From NCBI GenBank assembly GCA_023079485.1, contig CM041090.1, positions 36,730,874 through 36,794,873 of the forward strand: 64,000 nt of DNA. The letters are read 5' to 3'. The DNA comes from Archilochus colubris (Eukaryota > Chordata > Aves > Apodiformes > Trochilidae). The notes beneath the pieces are model-generated. The model had not been told where the DNA came from. It was given only the letters and a program-made list of their open reading frames with translations, and did not search any database. The position numbers and the translations under genes were made by a program. Shown piece by piece: positions 33,161 through 46,379 of this stretch; position 1 is the first letter of the stretch, and every line of letters begins with the position of its first letter.

Positions 33161-36100
33161 ACCTCTGAAAGAGCATGGTATTGGTCCCTGCTGAAAGGGC
33201 CCCATGGTACTGTTTGGAAATATTCTTGACCTACATTAATATTTGTAACATTCAGGATTACTAAACTTGAAAGAAAGGAGGAAACAGTTTCTTCCTGCAT
33301 TTTTCATACTTTTCTTGGGTAGTTGCCTAAAAGTCCTAACCTTTTGAACTCTTAGGTTTACACTTCTCTTCAAACAAGTGATGAATCCTATTACTTCAAT
33401 CTGGTTAATCATATGATTTACAATTTTATCCTTATTGTTTGGGTCTTTCAAACCAAAACAGAGATTTCAGCAAAGTAGGTTTTTTTTATGCCTGAGAAAA
33501 ATGAAATCAATTTGGAGATCTACAGTTTTAAGTTGAAATAAACTTGTTTTGGGTATATTTCAAGTTTAATTAGACCTTTCAGAAATATCTGAGCACAGGA
33601 AGTTTTGAGAGGACAGCCATCAAATTCAACTTAGACATATTTCATATTTGTGATGGAAGGGGCTTTGCTGACTTCAACATACATGCTGTGCTCCCTTCTT
33701 TTTTTATAGCTATATTGCATATTGACATTTGCAGGCTGCCTTCTCTCAAAAGCACTTTTATGGACTTAGTGTCTTCTTTGATTACAAGAATAATGTATTC
33801 AGAAAGCTAGATAAATGCTTAGTCCATTCTTTTAAAGTTTTTGTCCTGTGCCTGTCACCATAATGGTTTGAGCACCTTCCAGTACTGTATTAAGTGACAC
33901 GACTACACATCTGTCACATCTTATCTGCTCTCATTCCTTTCCCTAGGGGCAGAATCATATGTAGTGAAATGGCTTGTTTTGGTAGTGTTTTAATGTAGTC
34001 TGATGCTTTCTGTGAACATACATGTCTGTATTGCACAAACAGATAGATAAATCAGATTGTTGTTGTTCTTTTGGTAATAAAAATGGTTCAGGAAGGAAAA
34101 ACAGAGGAGACAATATGTTTTGGTGCTGTGTAGAATTCTGAAGGATAACCTGCAATCTGGGAAATACAATAAAACTTGTAAATTTCAGCATTGCTTGTTC
34201 CAGAAAAAAAAGGTATAGAGAAGCTAACTTGTTAGTGTTGTGGTTTTTAATTTATTTTAAAATAATTAAATTCATATATATATATATGTTTTAATTAACA
34301 GAAGTGTGTGTCACATCTTTCTGTAAACAAATATTTAATGTAGTTAGAAAGTAAGATGTATCTTCTGAGGCTCTGTTATGCTGAGTTTAGGCTTTCAAAA
34401 GCCACAAGCCATACACCTGCCCTGTTTGCCTAGAGTAAAAACTTAACTTTTCTGATAATTGTATTTTTATTTATTGACTTTTCACTAAATCTAGGTTGGA
34501 GTTACTTTTTTCACTAACATGCAATGTAACACTTTTAAGCCCAGCCTTTTCTCCTTTGTTTCATGTGTAGATGAATGGGAGAAGCGAATATGGGAGTTGT
34601 GATACATTTGTCCTGCTTTTTCAATACATGTATTCCTGTATATGTTTCAGTTTTATATCTATTTTTAAAAGTTAGCATGCTCCTGTCTGGTGTATCCTGC
34701 AGCAGGTTGTGGCTTTTCATTTTGACTTTACACTCAAAGAGGCTATTGGTATGGTGAAGGCTGGCAGGTGTCCTAGATAACTGGTTGGTGGCAGAACCTT
34801 TTCTGGGCATAAATACTTCCACCTCTGTGCTTTACTCAAACTCAGCCTGAGTTTGTTAATCAAGTTTGTGACATGTCTCAAGTCATGCTTGTAGCAGAAG
34901 AGAAGATAGTGTGTGCCTTGGATAGGTGTATCATTATTTGAAGGGTTGTTTTACTTTCATTTTGTGTATGTACTGTTTGTACTTGGAATTCTCTAGATGT
35001 TGAGTGGTAGGAATTCAATGTTAGAAAGCATTTGATTGGAAAAAAAGTAGATTGTAGTACTGGACATATAAAAACAAAGCAATTTTTACCTGTAAAAAGG
35101 GAAGAGGAAGATTTCTGCCAGTATCTGTGTGGTAGGGATTGTCCAGAGGATTAAGACATACATATAGATGACTGAAAAGATCATAGGCTTTATGAATACA
35201 TGTTTAACATCTTGAAAAATTGGACAGAAAGCTTGCATGTAATTCTCACCATTCTTCCCATCCCCCTTGGCCTCATTAAAAATGCATGGTAGGTAAAGCA
35301 AACCATCCAAAAGTAAGGCTGTTAAATTTTAAATGAACCTACCCCATTTTTGTGATTTCAAGGTGTGCATACTTTTCCCTATCACCCTGCCACATTTTCC
35401 AATGATCTAATATGATTAGTGTGGTTTTCTAAAACTATTGTGTATTTTTGCTGAAAACATCTCAAAGTATGGTTTTTATTTGGAGATAATTTTTCTTCAT
35501 TAAAATAGGCACTTAAACCAGTTGTTCTCTGTCAACAATACCTATTGCTTGCTACCTCAATATTAAAGAATTTGTTGAGCTTCTGATAATTTATCATATT
35601 GTTTCCATGGCATTAAAAAATTGCTGTAGTGGCAACAAAAGAGCATTGCAAAGTCAGAAAGGGAAAATCTCTTTATACTTGCTGTTTGCTTTTGATAATA
35701 TATTATTTCCCTACAGTTTAGATTTCATTATAAGTTCTCCTAGTGAATCCTATCTACAGGTCAGATGCTGAAGTTTCTGAATAGTAAAATTTTCTGACAA
35801 CTCCAAAAGACTTTTGGCTAAGTGAGAACTGCAAGGTGTGCATCTCCTTTTACAAATACATATTTTTAAACAAATTTCCTTTATCATAACAAGCCTGGCT
35901 TTTTCAAACTAGAAGTATGGGAAATAGTGATGATTTGAGTTGTAGAAGAAGAAAGATACAACTCCTATTCTCTGTTGGCTTCTTGTCTTTTCTGTGTTGT
36001 TTTCCATTTGTGAAATTTAGAATGCTTTGCAGATATCAATAAACTGTTAACATACCTAAGCTAGATACTTTCTCCTACTTTATAAACAGCACTTCAGGAT

Positions 36101-36880
36101 TTTAGTGGTTATGACTTTTCAAAATAAAATTTTGCTTTATTTTCATAAATGGAATTTGATGCCAGAACTCTAAATTCATTGCATGAAAGCAGTGCTCAAA
36201 CTTGCTTTGTGCTGTTCACCATCATCAATGGTGAATTAGACTTCAGTTCTGGGACTACTTTTAGGAATATTGTGCCTATTTTGGCTGAAATAAATCTGGA
36301 TGTAATGGGTCATCTCTGTGTCAGATTTGGAAACAGAGCCACAATCCCAAGAGGGACAAGGAAGGACAAAGCCTATGTATTATTTTTTCTTAAGATGTGT
36401 TGTATTATTTATTTTTTTTAAGATGTGTGAGGTTCTCATCATACACAATTCCTCACTTTTTCTTGTCCTCTAGGAACTTCTGTTTTGAGTGTAGACTTAA
36501 CTTTCTTTTTAATGTCTTTCAGCATATGGTGGTTGTAGAGTAGATCTCTGATAATTGTGAAGATTTCTGGTTCTTTCTAACAAATGTCTGATGGTGTTTG
36601 GAAAGGGCCATCTACTCATTACATTGTTTTTTAAATTCTCTCTAATTGTTATTGTCTCCTGCATTTGGAATGTAATTTGTAGAGTTAATGTTTGTAAGAA
36701 TTGGGCTGACTTGAAGTTACGATCACAATAAAATAATATCTTCTTATCTTAACAGTCTATTAGTGATATGCACTTGGTGAGAAATTCTGTGAGCTTAGCC
36801 CTGATCTTCTAATGTTTCTGCTCAGATGTCTTTATTTCTAAGTCTCTTTGGGTCTGGTGATTTTCCTATAGCCACAGTGG
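33161..36880 (+). other. PPP2R5E: PPP2R5E intron 2, continued
   Basis: No exon, RNA gene or clear repeat is recognised. A short (TA)n sits at about 34274-34288. The 90-codon plus frame at 36149-36421 shows no family motif. Confidence 0.55.
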
Positions 36881-36923
36881 TGGTGTTTTTTTTTTTTTGT
36901 TTGTTGGGGTTTTTTGTTTTGTT
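36881..36923 (+). repeat. T/G-rich low-complexity tract
   Basis: TGGTG then a T run, GTTTGTTGGGGTTTTTTG and further TTTTG units. Same character as the tract at 32541. Confidence 0.85.
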
Positions 36924-38247
36924 CTAAACCTGAACTCTTAGTGTAAATTTTTTACTTACTGAACTTCTCAGTCTGTCTTCTGGATGTGCTAAGCAATGAT
37001 CATTCCCACCTCTCCTTTTCTTTTTTCTTGTATTTTTCTTTACAGTGAAGTAATTTGTAATCACCGTGTAAAATATTTCTGTATCCTTCATAAGATTGAA
37101 TCTAACATCTTGATAATTTTCTGCACTTACATTTAGACTCTACCATAATCAGAAACTTCAGTTTTCAGTCTGTATTTGTGAAGTATGTCTCTGTAATATG
37201 TTGCCCAGAGCTAGGTATTTCTTTAATAATATTAGAATTTTCTTTTTTGTGTCCAAGTATCACCCTATGGGTCTATAATAGAACCTCCTGTTTCTGTAAT
37301 AAGCACCTCCTTTATAGTCCTTTCCCAAAGTACATTTAAAAAATATAACTTATGGTTTAGCCATGCAATTATTTCTGTACAGTATACATGATTGTTGAAG
37401 TATAGTGCTGCCTTTATAATGGATTACAATATGGAGCTTTACTCTTGTGAAAGGTCCATTTTCCCTATCTCAGGAGTTATGTGTGTGTTTATAAAGACTG
37501 TGTTTGTGTATATTAAATGTTTATAGTATTTATCTGTGTATATAAATAAGTTGTATTTAATGCCATATATAAAGTTCAGGTTTTGAGCTTATTTGATTTT
37601 CTGTTATGCTTTTAAAATGCAATACTTAAAATGGGGAACTGCTGCTGTGCATTGGTAAAGCTTTGTAGTAAGGACTCAGTCCCTTGGCATTCATCTGTTG
37701 TAAGCTACTGCCTGCCTGAGAAAAGAGCACTTTCATTTATGCTTTCTGGGGAGTGGGAGGAGGACAGAAAACCTATTTTTAGATTCAGGGTAACTTCCTT
37801 TCACCTACAGCTTTTTCATTCATACTGTTTCTTTCACTCAATCAGGCAAAAATCCTTAGAAGTGACAAAGAGGACTCGCTGAGTTCAATGAGGTCTGGTA
37901 AAGTTGGGCATTTTTGGATTATTGGTGGGTCTGTGTAATGGTAACTGTCTAATTCACAAATATCAGCAAATGGGTGCCCATTACTTCCTAAAAAGTTAAG
38001 GAAAATCTTAGAAAAATACTAGTCTTCTTTTATAAGGATATAGAAAGTTTGGAACCTTGCTGGTTGTGTCAGTCCATTGCAGGTGCAGTTGTGTGAGGGA
38101 TTTTTTTTCTGGTGGCAGAGCTTCCTTCAAAAGTTCCCAAGCACACACCACGGTGCATTGCCTCTTGTTTGTGCTGAAACAAGCATCTGTTGGGACACAA
38201 CATAAACCAGGTTGTTCAAAACATTTTACTTCTCCCCTTCCTCCTTT
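36924..38247 (+). other. PPP2R5E: PPP2R5E intron 2, continued
   Basis: AT-rich unique sequence, no gene recognised. Confidence 0.5.
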
Positions 38248-38328
38248 CAAAAAACAAACAAACCCCCAAACCCAACCAATCAAAAAAAAAAAACACCCAA
38301 AAAACTCAAAAAAAAATCCCCCAACCCC
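38248..38328 (-). repeat. A/C-rich low-complexity tract (T/G-rich on the minus strand)
   Basis: Runs of A separated by CCC and CCCCC (AAACAAACAAACCCCCAAAC, a run of 12 A, AAAATCCCCC). It is the only large tract of this type in the intron with the opposite orientation. It creates spurious lysine/proline-rich frames. Confidence 0.85.
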
Positions 38329-40755
38329 AGCCTTCATAATTTTACTGATGTATTTGATCCTGTGTCCTCTCAAACAGCTTAATCAGGAGAACTGAAATGT
38401 GATGAACTTCTACATAGCTTCTGTATATGTAGTTTCCTGCTTTTTTTAAAAAAGAAATAATTGCTGCAGCAACTGTGTTAGGATTGTTATCAAGCATTCT
38501 TAAATGATAAAGCAGCTTTTCAAAGAGCCAGTATAAAATACTTCTATGCACTTAGTGCATAATACTTTTATTGCACTTGATTGAAAAAATGGTCTGTTAT
38601 GAGCGAAGTCTTGAAGAGGAGCTGCAGTTTTGATCAGGAGTAATAATGATTTACAATAATGGCAGCTTTTTCACCAGTAGGCTTTTTTAATCAGTAGTGA
38701 TCTGTGTGTAATTTTGAAAAATACATTGTTATTTTCAATAACTCTAAGAATATATAAATTTTCAGTATCTTGTAGAATGTTTATTTTTAAGCCACAGTAT
38801 GACTGATACTAGCTTTGTTATATTAAGCTGTATGTGATACAATAATTTTATTCTAATACAATTTATCATGGTGTGATGTGTTCATGAATAATTTTTCTAT
38901 AACAAATCATTATTATGCATTTATGCTCTTTATTAGTTTTTACAGTTTTTTTTTCCTTCCAATCTCTATAACAGGTTCTTAACTATGGTAGTTTTCCTTG
39001 CATATAAAGTTCATGGCCCTTTTCCTTGCATCTTCAAGAATCTGGGCTAAAGAAAGGACATGGTTGATATACCTGGTTAAATTGTCAGAAGGTGAGAAAG
39101 AGAGGGATCCTTTCTGGATAGCTCCCTAGAAGACATAGGAAAGAGATTGCTTTAAGGTCTGTTGAACACTGGACATGTTACTGGCTCATTTGGAACATCT
39201 GAAGAGCTTGTACAAGTAACTTCATGTTGGACTTATAACTGACCAAGTTAAAAGAGAGGTGGCAGCAAGCAGTTTGCTATTATGATTTGAAAAGCTGATG
39301 CATAGTTAGGGTTTTTTAAAAGACTTTTATGAATTTTAAAAGATGTTTCTGCTGCACATCAATTGCAGATTTAGCCCTCCTTGCTTGATGGACATTTAGC
39401 AGAAGCTAAAGTAAATCAGCAGTGGTATCTCAGGGATGATGCATAAAAGTAAATGACTGTGTACCTACTGGTAAAAGTATGAATTTTAGGACTTGACTCC
39501 ACAGTTGGAGAAAATGGTTTAGACTACATGGATACAGTAATTTTTACTCAGCAGAACTGGATACCTTCACAAAGAGTAAGGTTAAGCTGAAATTGTATGT
39601 TGTCTGGAGAAGTAGTTTACTACTGGATTTTGGTTGGTTACCCATTTCATACTTTTCACAGTGAATAGTGGCAAGGTATAAATGTTGTCTGTGTAATGGG
39701 TGGGGAGGTATTTTTTTATCATAAGGGTAAGAAGATCTGTCATTAGAATTGTTGTTCTTAGTGGGTTTCTAACTCTTTTTAGAGGAACATTAGAGAAAAT
39801 GTTTAGTGTCACAAAGAAGAAGTAACTGTAGTTGGTTGTGCTCTGTAGTTTTCTGTGGGATTCCTGGAAGAGTCTCAGAAAGTTTTAGTGATAACATTGT
39901 GGGAGATATTTTTTTCACCGTGCTTGCAATATCTCCCTGATCTAAGCTGGCCTTTTGTTTGGGATTTCTGTGCCTCTGCATGTAATGAGTTATATTCAAT
40001 ATTACTGTGACTTGGCTTCTTTCTTGTGTGTGCGTGTTGGATTTTCAAGTTTTAAAAATGGTGGCAGTAAACTTGCTTGTTGCTTTCAAGATTTCTGAAT
40101 ACACTGCCATATGGATTAAATTGTAGAGGGAGACTGCTGGAAATTAAATTTCTCATTCTACAAATCGATATTGGGAAAAAAAATCAGAAACTGAGGAAAG
40201 GATGATTCCAGATTTTACGTCCAGAATTAAACATTTTTTCCCTTGTATTTAGAAACAAAGGTGCAAAAGATGGTGATTACAGCTGAGACAGTGTTTGAAA
40301 CACTGTAGAAAACATAACTTACTTGTTGAAAGCAGTCTTACCACAGGAGAGTAAACTTGGCAGCTGGTTATCTTTAATGTTTTCAAATAACATTTTTGAG
40401 ATAGCTTTTTGAAGCTGAGGTGGTACTGTGTTACTAGTCATCACAGGTCTCCTTCATTTCCCTGTATTCCACCCAGTCCATACTTCTTTGCTTGTTCTTC
40501 ATCACTGTCTTCCTTACTCCTACTTTTTAGTTCAACTCCTGATGGATACAATTCACTTATTTTTCCACAAGAGGGTGATAAAAATCACTCGTGCACCTGA
40601 AAACAAGCACTCCAGGTGAAGTGGGTTGCAGAGGTTATTGAAAATCTCAATATACTAAAATTAGATATATTTATAAAGTTAAAACTAGTCTGTTCATCTT
40701 CTTAAGCTACAGAGGTTCTTAAATTACAGAGGTTGTTTGTCTGCACTTCTGGAGA
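38329..40755 (+). other. PPP2R5E: PPP2R5E intron 2, continued
   Basis: No exon or recognised repeat. The sequence is AT-rich and appears unique. Confidence 0.5.
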
Positions 40756-40824
40756 CAAGACTAGACCTGTCAGGATGGAGATCCACCCTATGAGGAGCAT
40801 GCCAGCTCCATCCTGACAGTCTTG
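40756..40824 (+). repeat. 14-bp perfect inverted repeat, microRNA-like hairpin
   Basis: CTGTCAGGATGGAG (40767-40780) pairs exactly with CTCCATCCTGACAG (40806-40819). Outside it, CAAGA (40756-40760) pairs with TCTTG (40820-40824) across a 6-nt bulge on the 5' side. The 25-nt loop contains an alternative GGAGC/GCTCC pairing. In the PPP2R5E transcript it would form a hairpin of about 69 nt, somewhat short for a typical pre-microRNA. I do not recognise it as a known microRNA. It may equally be a fold-back relic of a transposon. Confidence 0.8.
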
Positions 40825-42959
40825 CCTTTCTGTTATCTTGCAGTAAGTTTTCTTGTGCTTTCTCCTCCATTCACTCCCTTGACTTTATTTTCTTTTTTCC
40901 CCTCCTGCTTATTATTAGAAGAAACAGAACCTCCCTTACCACCAGTGCGAAGAAACTGCAGTGGCTGAAATTTCTTCTCATCTTTTAAAAGTGTGAAAAG
41001 GATGAAAAGGCAAGGCAAAGGGAGAGAGAAAATAGCCACTACTGTGATTTGCCTCTTATAGAGAGGATCTTAGTAGAGATCTGTATCTGCTTTTGGCAAA
41101 GCCTAGACCTTAACAGGTATCTTACTCAAGATTAAAAGCCCCTCTAGTTTCTTTTTTTAGGATTAGAAAGTATGGCAGAGAGATATGGTTATTAGTCCCG
41201 AGAAGAGTAGCTCCAGAACTGTCTTCAGGGATGGAGATAGTGGCTAAAGTCCTGGCACCTGGTCTTGGCTGTTGGAAAAGCAGTGCAGTTGTCTCAGGGT
41301 ATGCTGGATGGCAAAGGTAAGGGAGAAGAACCATTAGGTATGTGGGGGAGGGCTGGGATGCTGGGCCTTTTAGATGCACTTTCAAAGAGACAGCATAATC
41401 AAAGTTGCTGTTAGCTTATATTTTGGGTACCATAAACTCAGAAAAATATCCATTGCTGCATAAAGCTTTAGAATATCACCTGAGCTGCCAGATTATGTCT
41501 TGTTAGCCATGAGTAAAAAGCTGCAGTGTGTCCCTTTTATATTAGAGAAATGAGCATCTGGGATCAGTACTGTGGATGAGGCTCAAGGTAAGCAGTGAAA
41601 AGGCTCCTGGAAAAATTCTAGACACTTCATTGTGATCATTCAAAAGGAGTCCTGGCAAACAACAAGAGAGAAACAGAATGCTTGAGGTTATGTTTACCCC
41701 ATTCTTCCATAAACTGTGATATTTCAGGCCACTGAGTGAGATTTTTCTTCCTAAATTTGAGGGGAAAGAAATGCCTCATATAGCACATAAATATTATGCA
41801 GTCTTTGAAGAAAAAGACAATGACAGGATCAGTGTTCTCAATATTTTGTTTCCTTCTGAAAGTGGGAAATTCCAAAGGCAGGAGAAATGTCTGTTCTTTC
41901 AGTGTCCTCTTGTCCCCAAACTCCTGCATCCATATTGTGCACAATCAAGTTCAAAAAAACAGCCTTTGGATCACCTTGCTTCTTGGGCAAGAAGGGCCAA
42001 GTTTAAGGTTGGTTCAGGTCTCTAAATCTCAACTGGAACAGTTATTTCCAACTAAGACACTTGAGGGGCACATCCCTATCTCAAAGCAGCCCTGTACAAA
42101 AAAGAAAATAATAGCCATGAAACCAAAATCATTTTTGGAATTTCTTTGTATGCTTCTGAGCTGTTTCTGAAAGAATGCAAGAGAATGTAAGAGTTTCTAA
42201 TTTATAGTAGCAGTGTAAAATTATTTTTCTTAAGTTCTCAAGATTTTCTCCTAGTGAATGCCACAGTGTCTAAGAAACAGAAGTAAGTGGCTAGAAGCAG
42301 TCTTTGAATGGTCTGTAAGTACTTATTTCCTTCTTGGTAAGGAGCAATGATTGCTGTCGGAGAAACTTCCTTAATCAAGGATTTTGCATGGTGAAGGGTT
42401 GGCATGCACTTCAGAATAGATTCTGAGGTGACCTCCTTTGACATGAGTGCATTGTTGGTCTCCCCTTGTTTTGCACAGTTGATCCTTGCAGGAACAGGCA
42501 TTGCACTACAACAAAAATTCAGGCAAATATCTTCAAAGTTATTTCACTTGTGGTGAAATGTGCCAAAACTTCATGGTCAATAAAAAGCAAATAGTTTGGA
42601 AATGAATGTATTCTCATGTTTATTTGGGTTTGGATGAGTATTACATGCCTGGATTGAAACCTCCTGTATTTCAAACATATCATTATGGCACAACAATACA
42701 GTTGTTCCTTTTAGATAAAGCATTCAGTACTTGATAATATTTTTGCCCATGTAGTTTTTAATTTCTTGAGCAACTGGACTTATATCCAGAGCTGCAGCAA
42801 AGATAGTTGAATAGAGTGCCCACCCATGAGTGTTTTGAGAGGAGTCAGCTGGATGCAAGGGAAATAATTCAGCCTTCTCCCCCATCCTTAGGTTCAGTGA
42901 CTAGACAGACAGTGCCTCCCCCTCTTTTGAGCTCATGCTGTGTTGATGGTTAATTCAGT
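40825..42959 (+). other. PPP2R5E: PPP2R5E intron 2, continued
   Basis: No exon is recognised. Frames of around 100 codons on both strands (for example 41944-41636 minus, 41796-42170 plus) have no known motif and overlap each other. Confidence 0.5.
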
Positions 42960-43340
42960 TTTTCTGCATTGTTGTTTCCCAGGTTGCTTGTCCATATTGA
43001 ATATCTATATTTGGGATTATTTTTCCCAGATGTATTAGTTGGTGTTTTTCCAAACTGAATTTCACTTTATTTTCTGGCCTTGTAAGGAATTTGCTTAAGC
43101 TCCTTTGTATTATTTCTGACTTTACTGCTACTCAAAGTTCCCTATTTAATATCCTCAGAAGATGCTATCTGTATGCTATTTTAATCATATAGATCGTTAA
43201 GGAAGTTATTAATGTCTGGACTAAATTGATTCTTGTATCTCTCTGGCACTTCTTTCCAGTTGGATACTTTGAGATTTTTATCCTTTTATTTCCAGACTTT
43301 TTGTCAGTACTGTATTTTGCTACCTCTTCTATCCAAATAA
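42960..43340 (-). mobile_element. Ancient CR1/L3-type LINE reverse-transcriptase fragment
   Basis: Minus-strand conceptual translation gives degraded but colinear matches to the CR1/L3 reverse transcriptase around its catalytic region. NNFLNDLYD corresponds to the family's N-I-F-I-N-D-L stretch, then a position equivalent to the F-A-D-D box is mutated to SSED, then TKELKQI and, after an in-frame stop, SEIQFGK follow in the expected order. Several stops interrupt the frame, so it is long dead. Identification is by eye from remembered family motifs, and the edges are approximate. Confidence 0.5.
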
Positions 43341-45425
43341 GCTGAAATAACTTTTAGACCGTAGGACTTCTGGAGAAAACAGAATTGTGATTCAGGCTGG
43401 AATAGAGTAAACTTTGTAATTCCAATCACAATCAAAATTGAAACTGTGTTACAATCATTGCACATATCTTTTCATATTGATTTCAGTGTGCTGTCTTTGT
43501 ACTTTAATTTGTACAGTAGTAGTTCTTAAATGATAAATTATTAAGTAAATATTTTCCGAGTGGAATGTGCTTTCTATTTTTATATATCATCTTGAGAACA
43601 GAATGTGATTCCTTTCTGTAGGGTCAGCTATTTGAAATACTTGCCTGTGTTTTTTCGATCTGCATAATCTATAATCCTCAATATGTCTTTAATCTACTTT
43701 ATCTCTTAGAGAACTGCATCTTTGGAATAGGGAAGAATGTGGTGTGATAGATAGAATTCAGGGCTTTAAAGTCTGGAAGATTAAATCCATTTCTGAAGTC
43801 AGTATTGATAGATAGTGGCAAGTACCAGATTGAAGAAATGACTACTTAAGAAAATTAAATGTTAGTCATATTTTCATATGGAGTGAACAAACAGTAAGTA
43901 ACAAAGAAGTTTTACAGTATTTCATATCTGGAATTATGGTAAAATTAAAGATGGAATTTACCATCTGGCTAATCTTAAACATCTGCTGCAGTGTTAAGGG
44001 AAAGGAATTTATTTATTTTAACAGTTAACATGTAAAGTCAAATCGAATTTAAAAATGTTCACCTTCCTATGGATGACTAAGGTAGAAACAAGAGTGCATG
44101 TTGCCTGGCATTGAAGACTTGAGCTTGAGTGGATGCATTAACCTGGGACAGATTTAGGAGGGGTGTGTGTTTGCATGCACGTGTGTTTAGAAGTCTGTTC
44201 TTGAAAGAATGAGAGTGTCCCAGTATTGGTTAGGAGAGTTTTTCACAATTTGCTGTACTGGTTTTATTACAGTTTGCACAGAGCTTCTGTTGCAACTGCT
44301 TCACTAGAACAATGGAGGAGAAAAACTTAAGAAGAAACTGCCTGTTGCCTGCATGTATTAACAGGCAAAAGGTGACCCTTCAACAAAATTACTGGTGCTG
44401 TTGTGGGGGTTCCTATTTTGATGGATTTGATTGACTCTGCCTTTTTCAAGTAGGAGAATAAGGCAAGACCAATCATCAACAATAAGCTGTTAAAATTTCA
44501 GATTTTTTTTAAATTAACGCCAAACAAACTTCATTTAAAACTAAGATTTTTTTCTGTAAAGGTCAGGTAGGGTACTTTATTAGGTGAATATTGAAGTGTT
44601 AAATGTAAACACAGCTTAGTTTTTTTTCCAAGTGTTGCTTTTGTATGTTTTGGTAACTGACAGCAATTGAAGATCGTTAAATAGAACAACTTGTCAAAGG
44701 TCAGGTGTCATTGTTTGTCTAATACTAAGGTATTAGGTATCATTGTCAGGGGATGATAGATTTCTCATTGCACCTAATGACAAATAATCTGATCTTGCAA
44801 GGTCTTTGGGCTTGGGGGTGGGGATAGTGCCTGTGTTAAATGGTAGACTTGCACAGCAGTTTTTGTTAATGAAACCACACTACATAGCAGACCTGGCTTC
44901 AAACACCACCAGGACTGAATTGTTTATTTATTTGTTTTTAAAGTAGTTGGTGTTAAACAAATATTCCTTATGTTTTAGAAGATGAAGATCAGCAGAGTTT
45001 AGTAAACTTCACAAATGGTTTAAAACATGTAACACTGAAAACCCCACATTCTTTTAATACTGAACAGAAAGAACAAAGTTGGAGTGGAATTTCAGCCCTC
45101 TCCATTTGTAAAGCTTCTGAGGAACCTGCAAGGAGATGTAAATTGTGGGGAAGCTGTACTTGAGTACAGATAGTCTTAAAAAATACCAAAAAAACCTCCC
45201 AAAAACCCATGTATCATCGTCTTTGTCTGCTACTTGCCCTTAAAAATGACTCCATCTATACTCAGCTAACAGGGAAGCACTGAAATATCTGTTTTGTACC
45301 TGCATCTGCCATTGCAATAGCATCTTTGTGGCTGTTGGGATGGAGGGTCTGCCTTTTTCCCAATGAGGAAGTAAGTGGACATTTTAATTTTTTTCCCTTT
45401 GGACAATGAGAAGCTTTCTACCAGC
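43341..45425 (+). other. PPP2R5E: PPP2R5E intron 2, continued
   Basis: AT-rich unique sequence with no recognised gene. A perfect 7-bp hairpin CTAATAC-TAAG-GTATTAG lies near 44720. Confidence 0.5.
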
Positions 45426-45465
45426 TTCACTGCTTAAATTCATATTTCACTGCTTAAATTCATAT
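45426..45465 (+). repeat. 20-bp perfect tandem duplication
   Basis: TTCACTGCTTAAATTCATAT occurs at 45426-45445 and is repeated without mismatch at 45446-45465. The absence of divergence suggests a recent duplication. Confidence 0.95.
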
Positions 45466-46379
45466 TTTGCTTTCTGTGCTGCCATACCATTTTCAGTAAA
45501 AGAGCAGTTGCATGGAGACAAAGAGACTGCTGATTTAAGTCTCAATAGAGAAGTCTGTTAGGCTTCATCTGTGGGAGGATACTAAATGTAGCTAAGAGGT
45601 TGGCAGATGCTACCTGGACCAAAACTACTTGAAAATATTAGGCAGCTGTTTAGGAGGTTTGTCTAAAAACCATTTAACGACTTGAAGAATTGCTGGGAAA
45701 AATATAACAGAGGAGTTTGGTTTGAAAATGCATTTGTTGTCTGGATGTAATTTGCTGTTCATGTTAAGTAAAAAAAAGTAGAGTTCAGCTACAAATATTT
45801 TGCTAGTGTTGATGTCAGGGGGGAAAAAAAAATCCAACTCAAGCCCTGCTTTCACTTCCCACCTGTCTTACAATTTTTTTGTAAATTATGCCAGTTTATG
45901 CAACATTTTGGCATTTTCAAAGGCAGTAATCCTGTTTCTGATTATGTAAGTTAAGCTGGGAGCTGTGGAGCGTTGTCTTCTGAAGTTCTCAGAAAACTCA
46001 GGGTATCTGCTATTATTTTTTTCTAAGCTGGTAACACTGTGAAAATTTATCTAAAGGGTTTGTTTGCACTGAAACTGTTTTGAGCACTTCCAGGAGGCCA
46101 GAAGCAAGGTGGTGGGACAGGGCCTGAATTTCTACTTGTGCTCCATGCATGGCCAAAGAGCAGAAGCTCTCTTCATCTGCACCGTCCTCATCCTTGCACT
46201 TGGCCTCCTCTGGGGGCTGGGAGCTGCTCTGGTTTCTCACCTTGTGTAAACGCTCTTGAGCCGAATCATTTCTGAGCTGTGAGATGCTGGGTGGGACACG
46301 TGGCATGAGCCACCTCAGCATTTTTAGATTGTTTTTCCTTTTGGTGGGTGGGGAGATGAAGCAGTTGTGTGAAGTTGTT
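45466..46379 (+). other. PPP2R5E: PPP2R5E intron 2, continued
   Basis: No exon is recognised. A 102-codon minus-strand frame (46321-46013) with a stretch rich in charged residues overlaps GC-richer sequence, but I see no family match, promoter or splice signals that would make it a gene. Confidence 0.45.

Noticed and set aside
38057..38395. Lys/Pro-rich plus frame and Phe/Gly-rich minus frame
   Set aside because: Artefacts of the A/C-rich tract at 38248-38328.
46013..46321. 102-codon minus-strand frame with a charged stretch in the PPP2R5E intron
   Set aside because: No family recognised and no independent evidence of transcription. Mentioned only as a check in the candidate-element finding.
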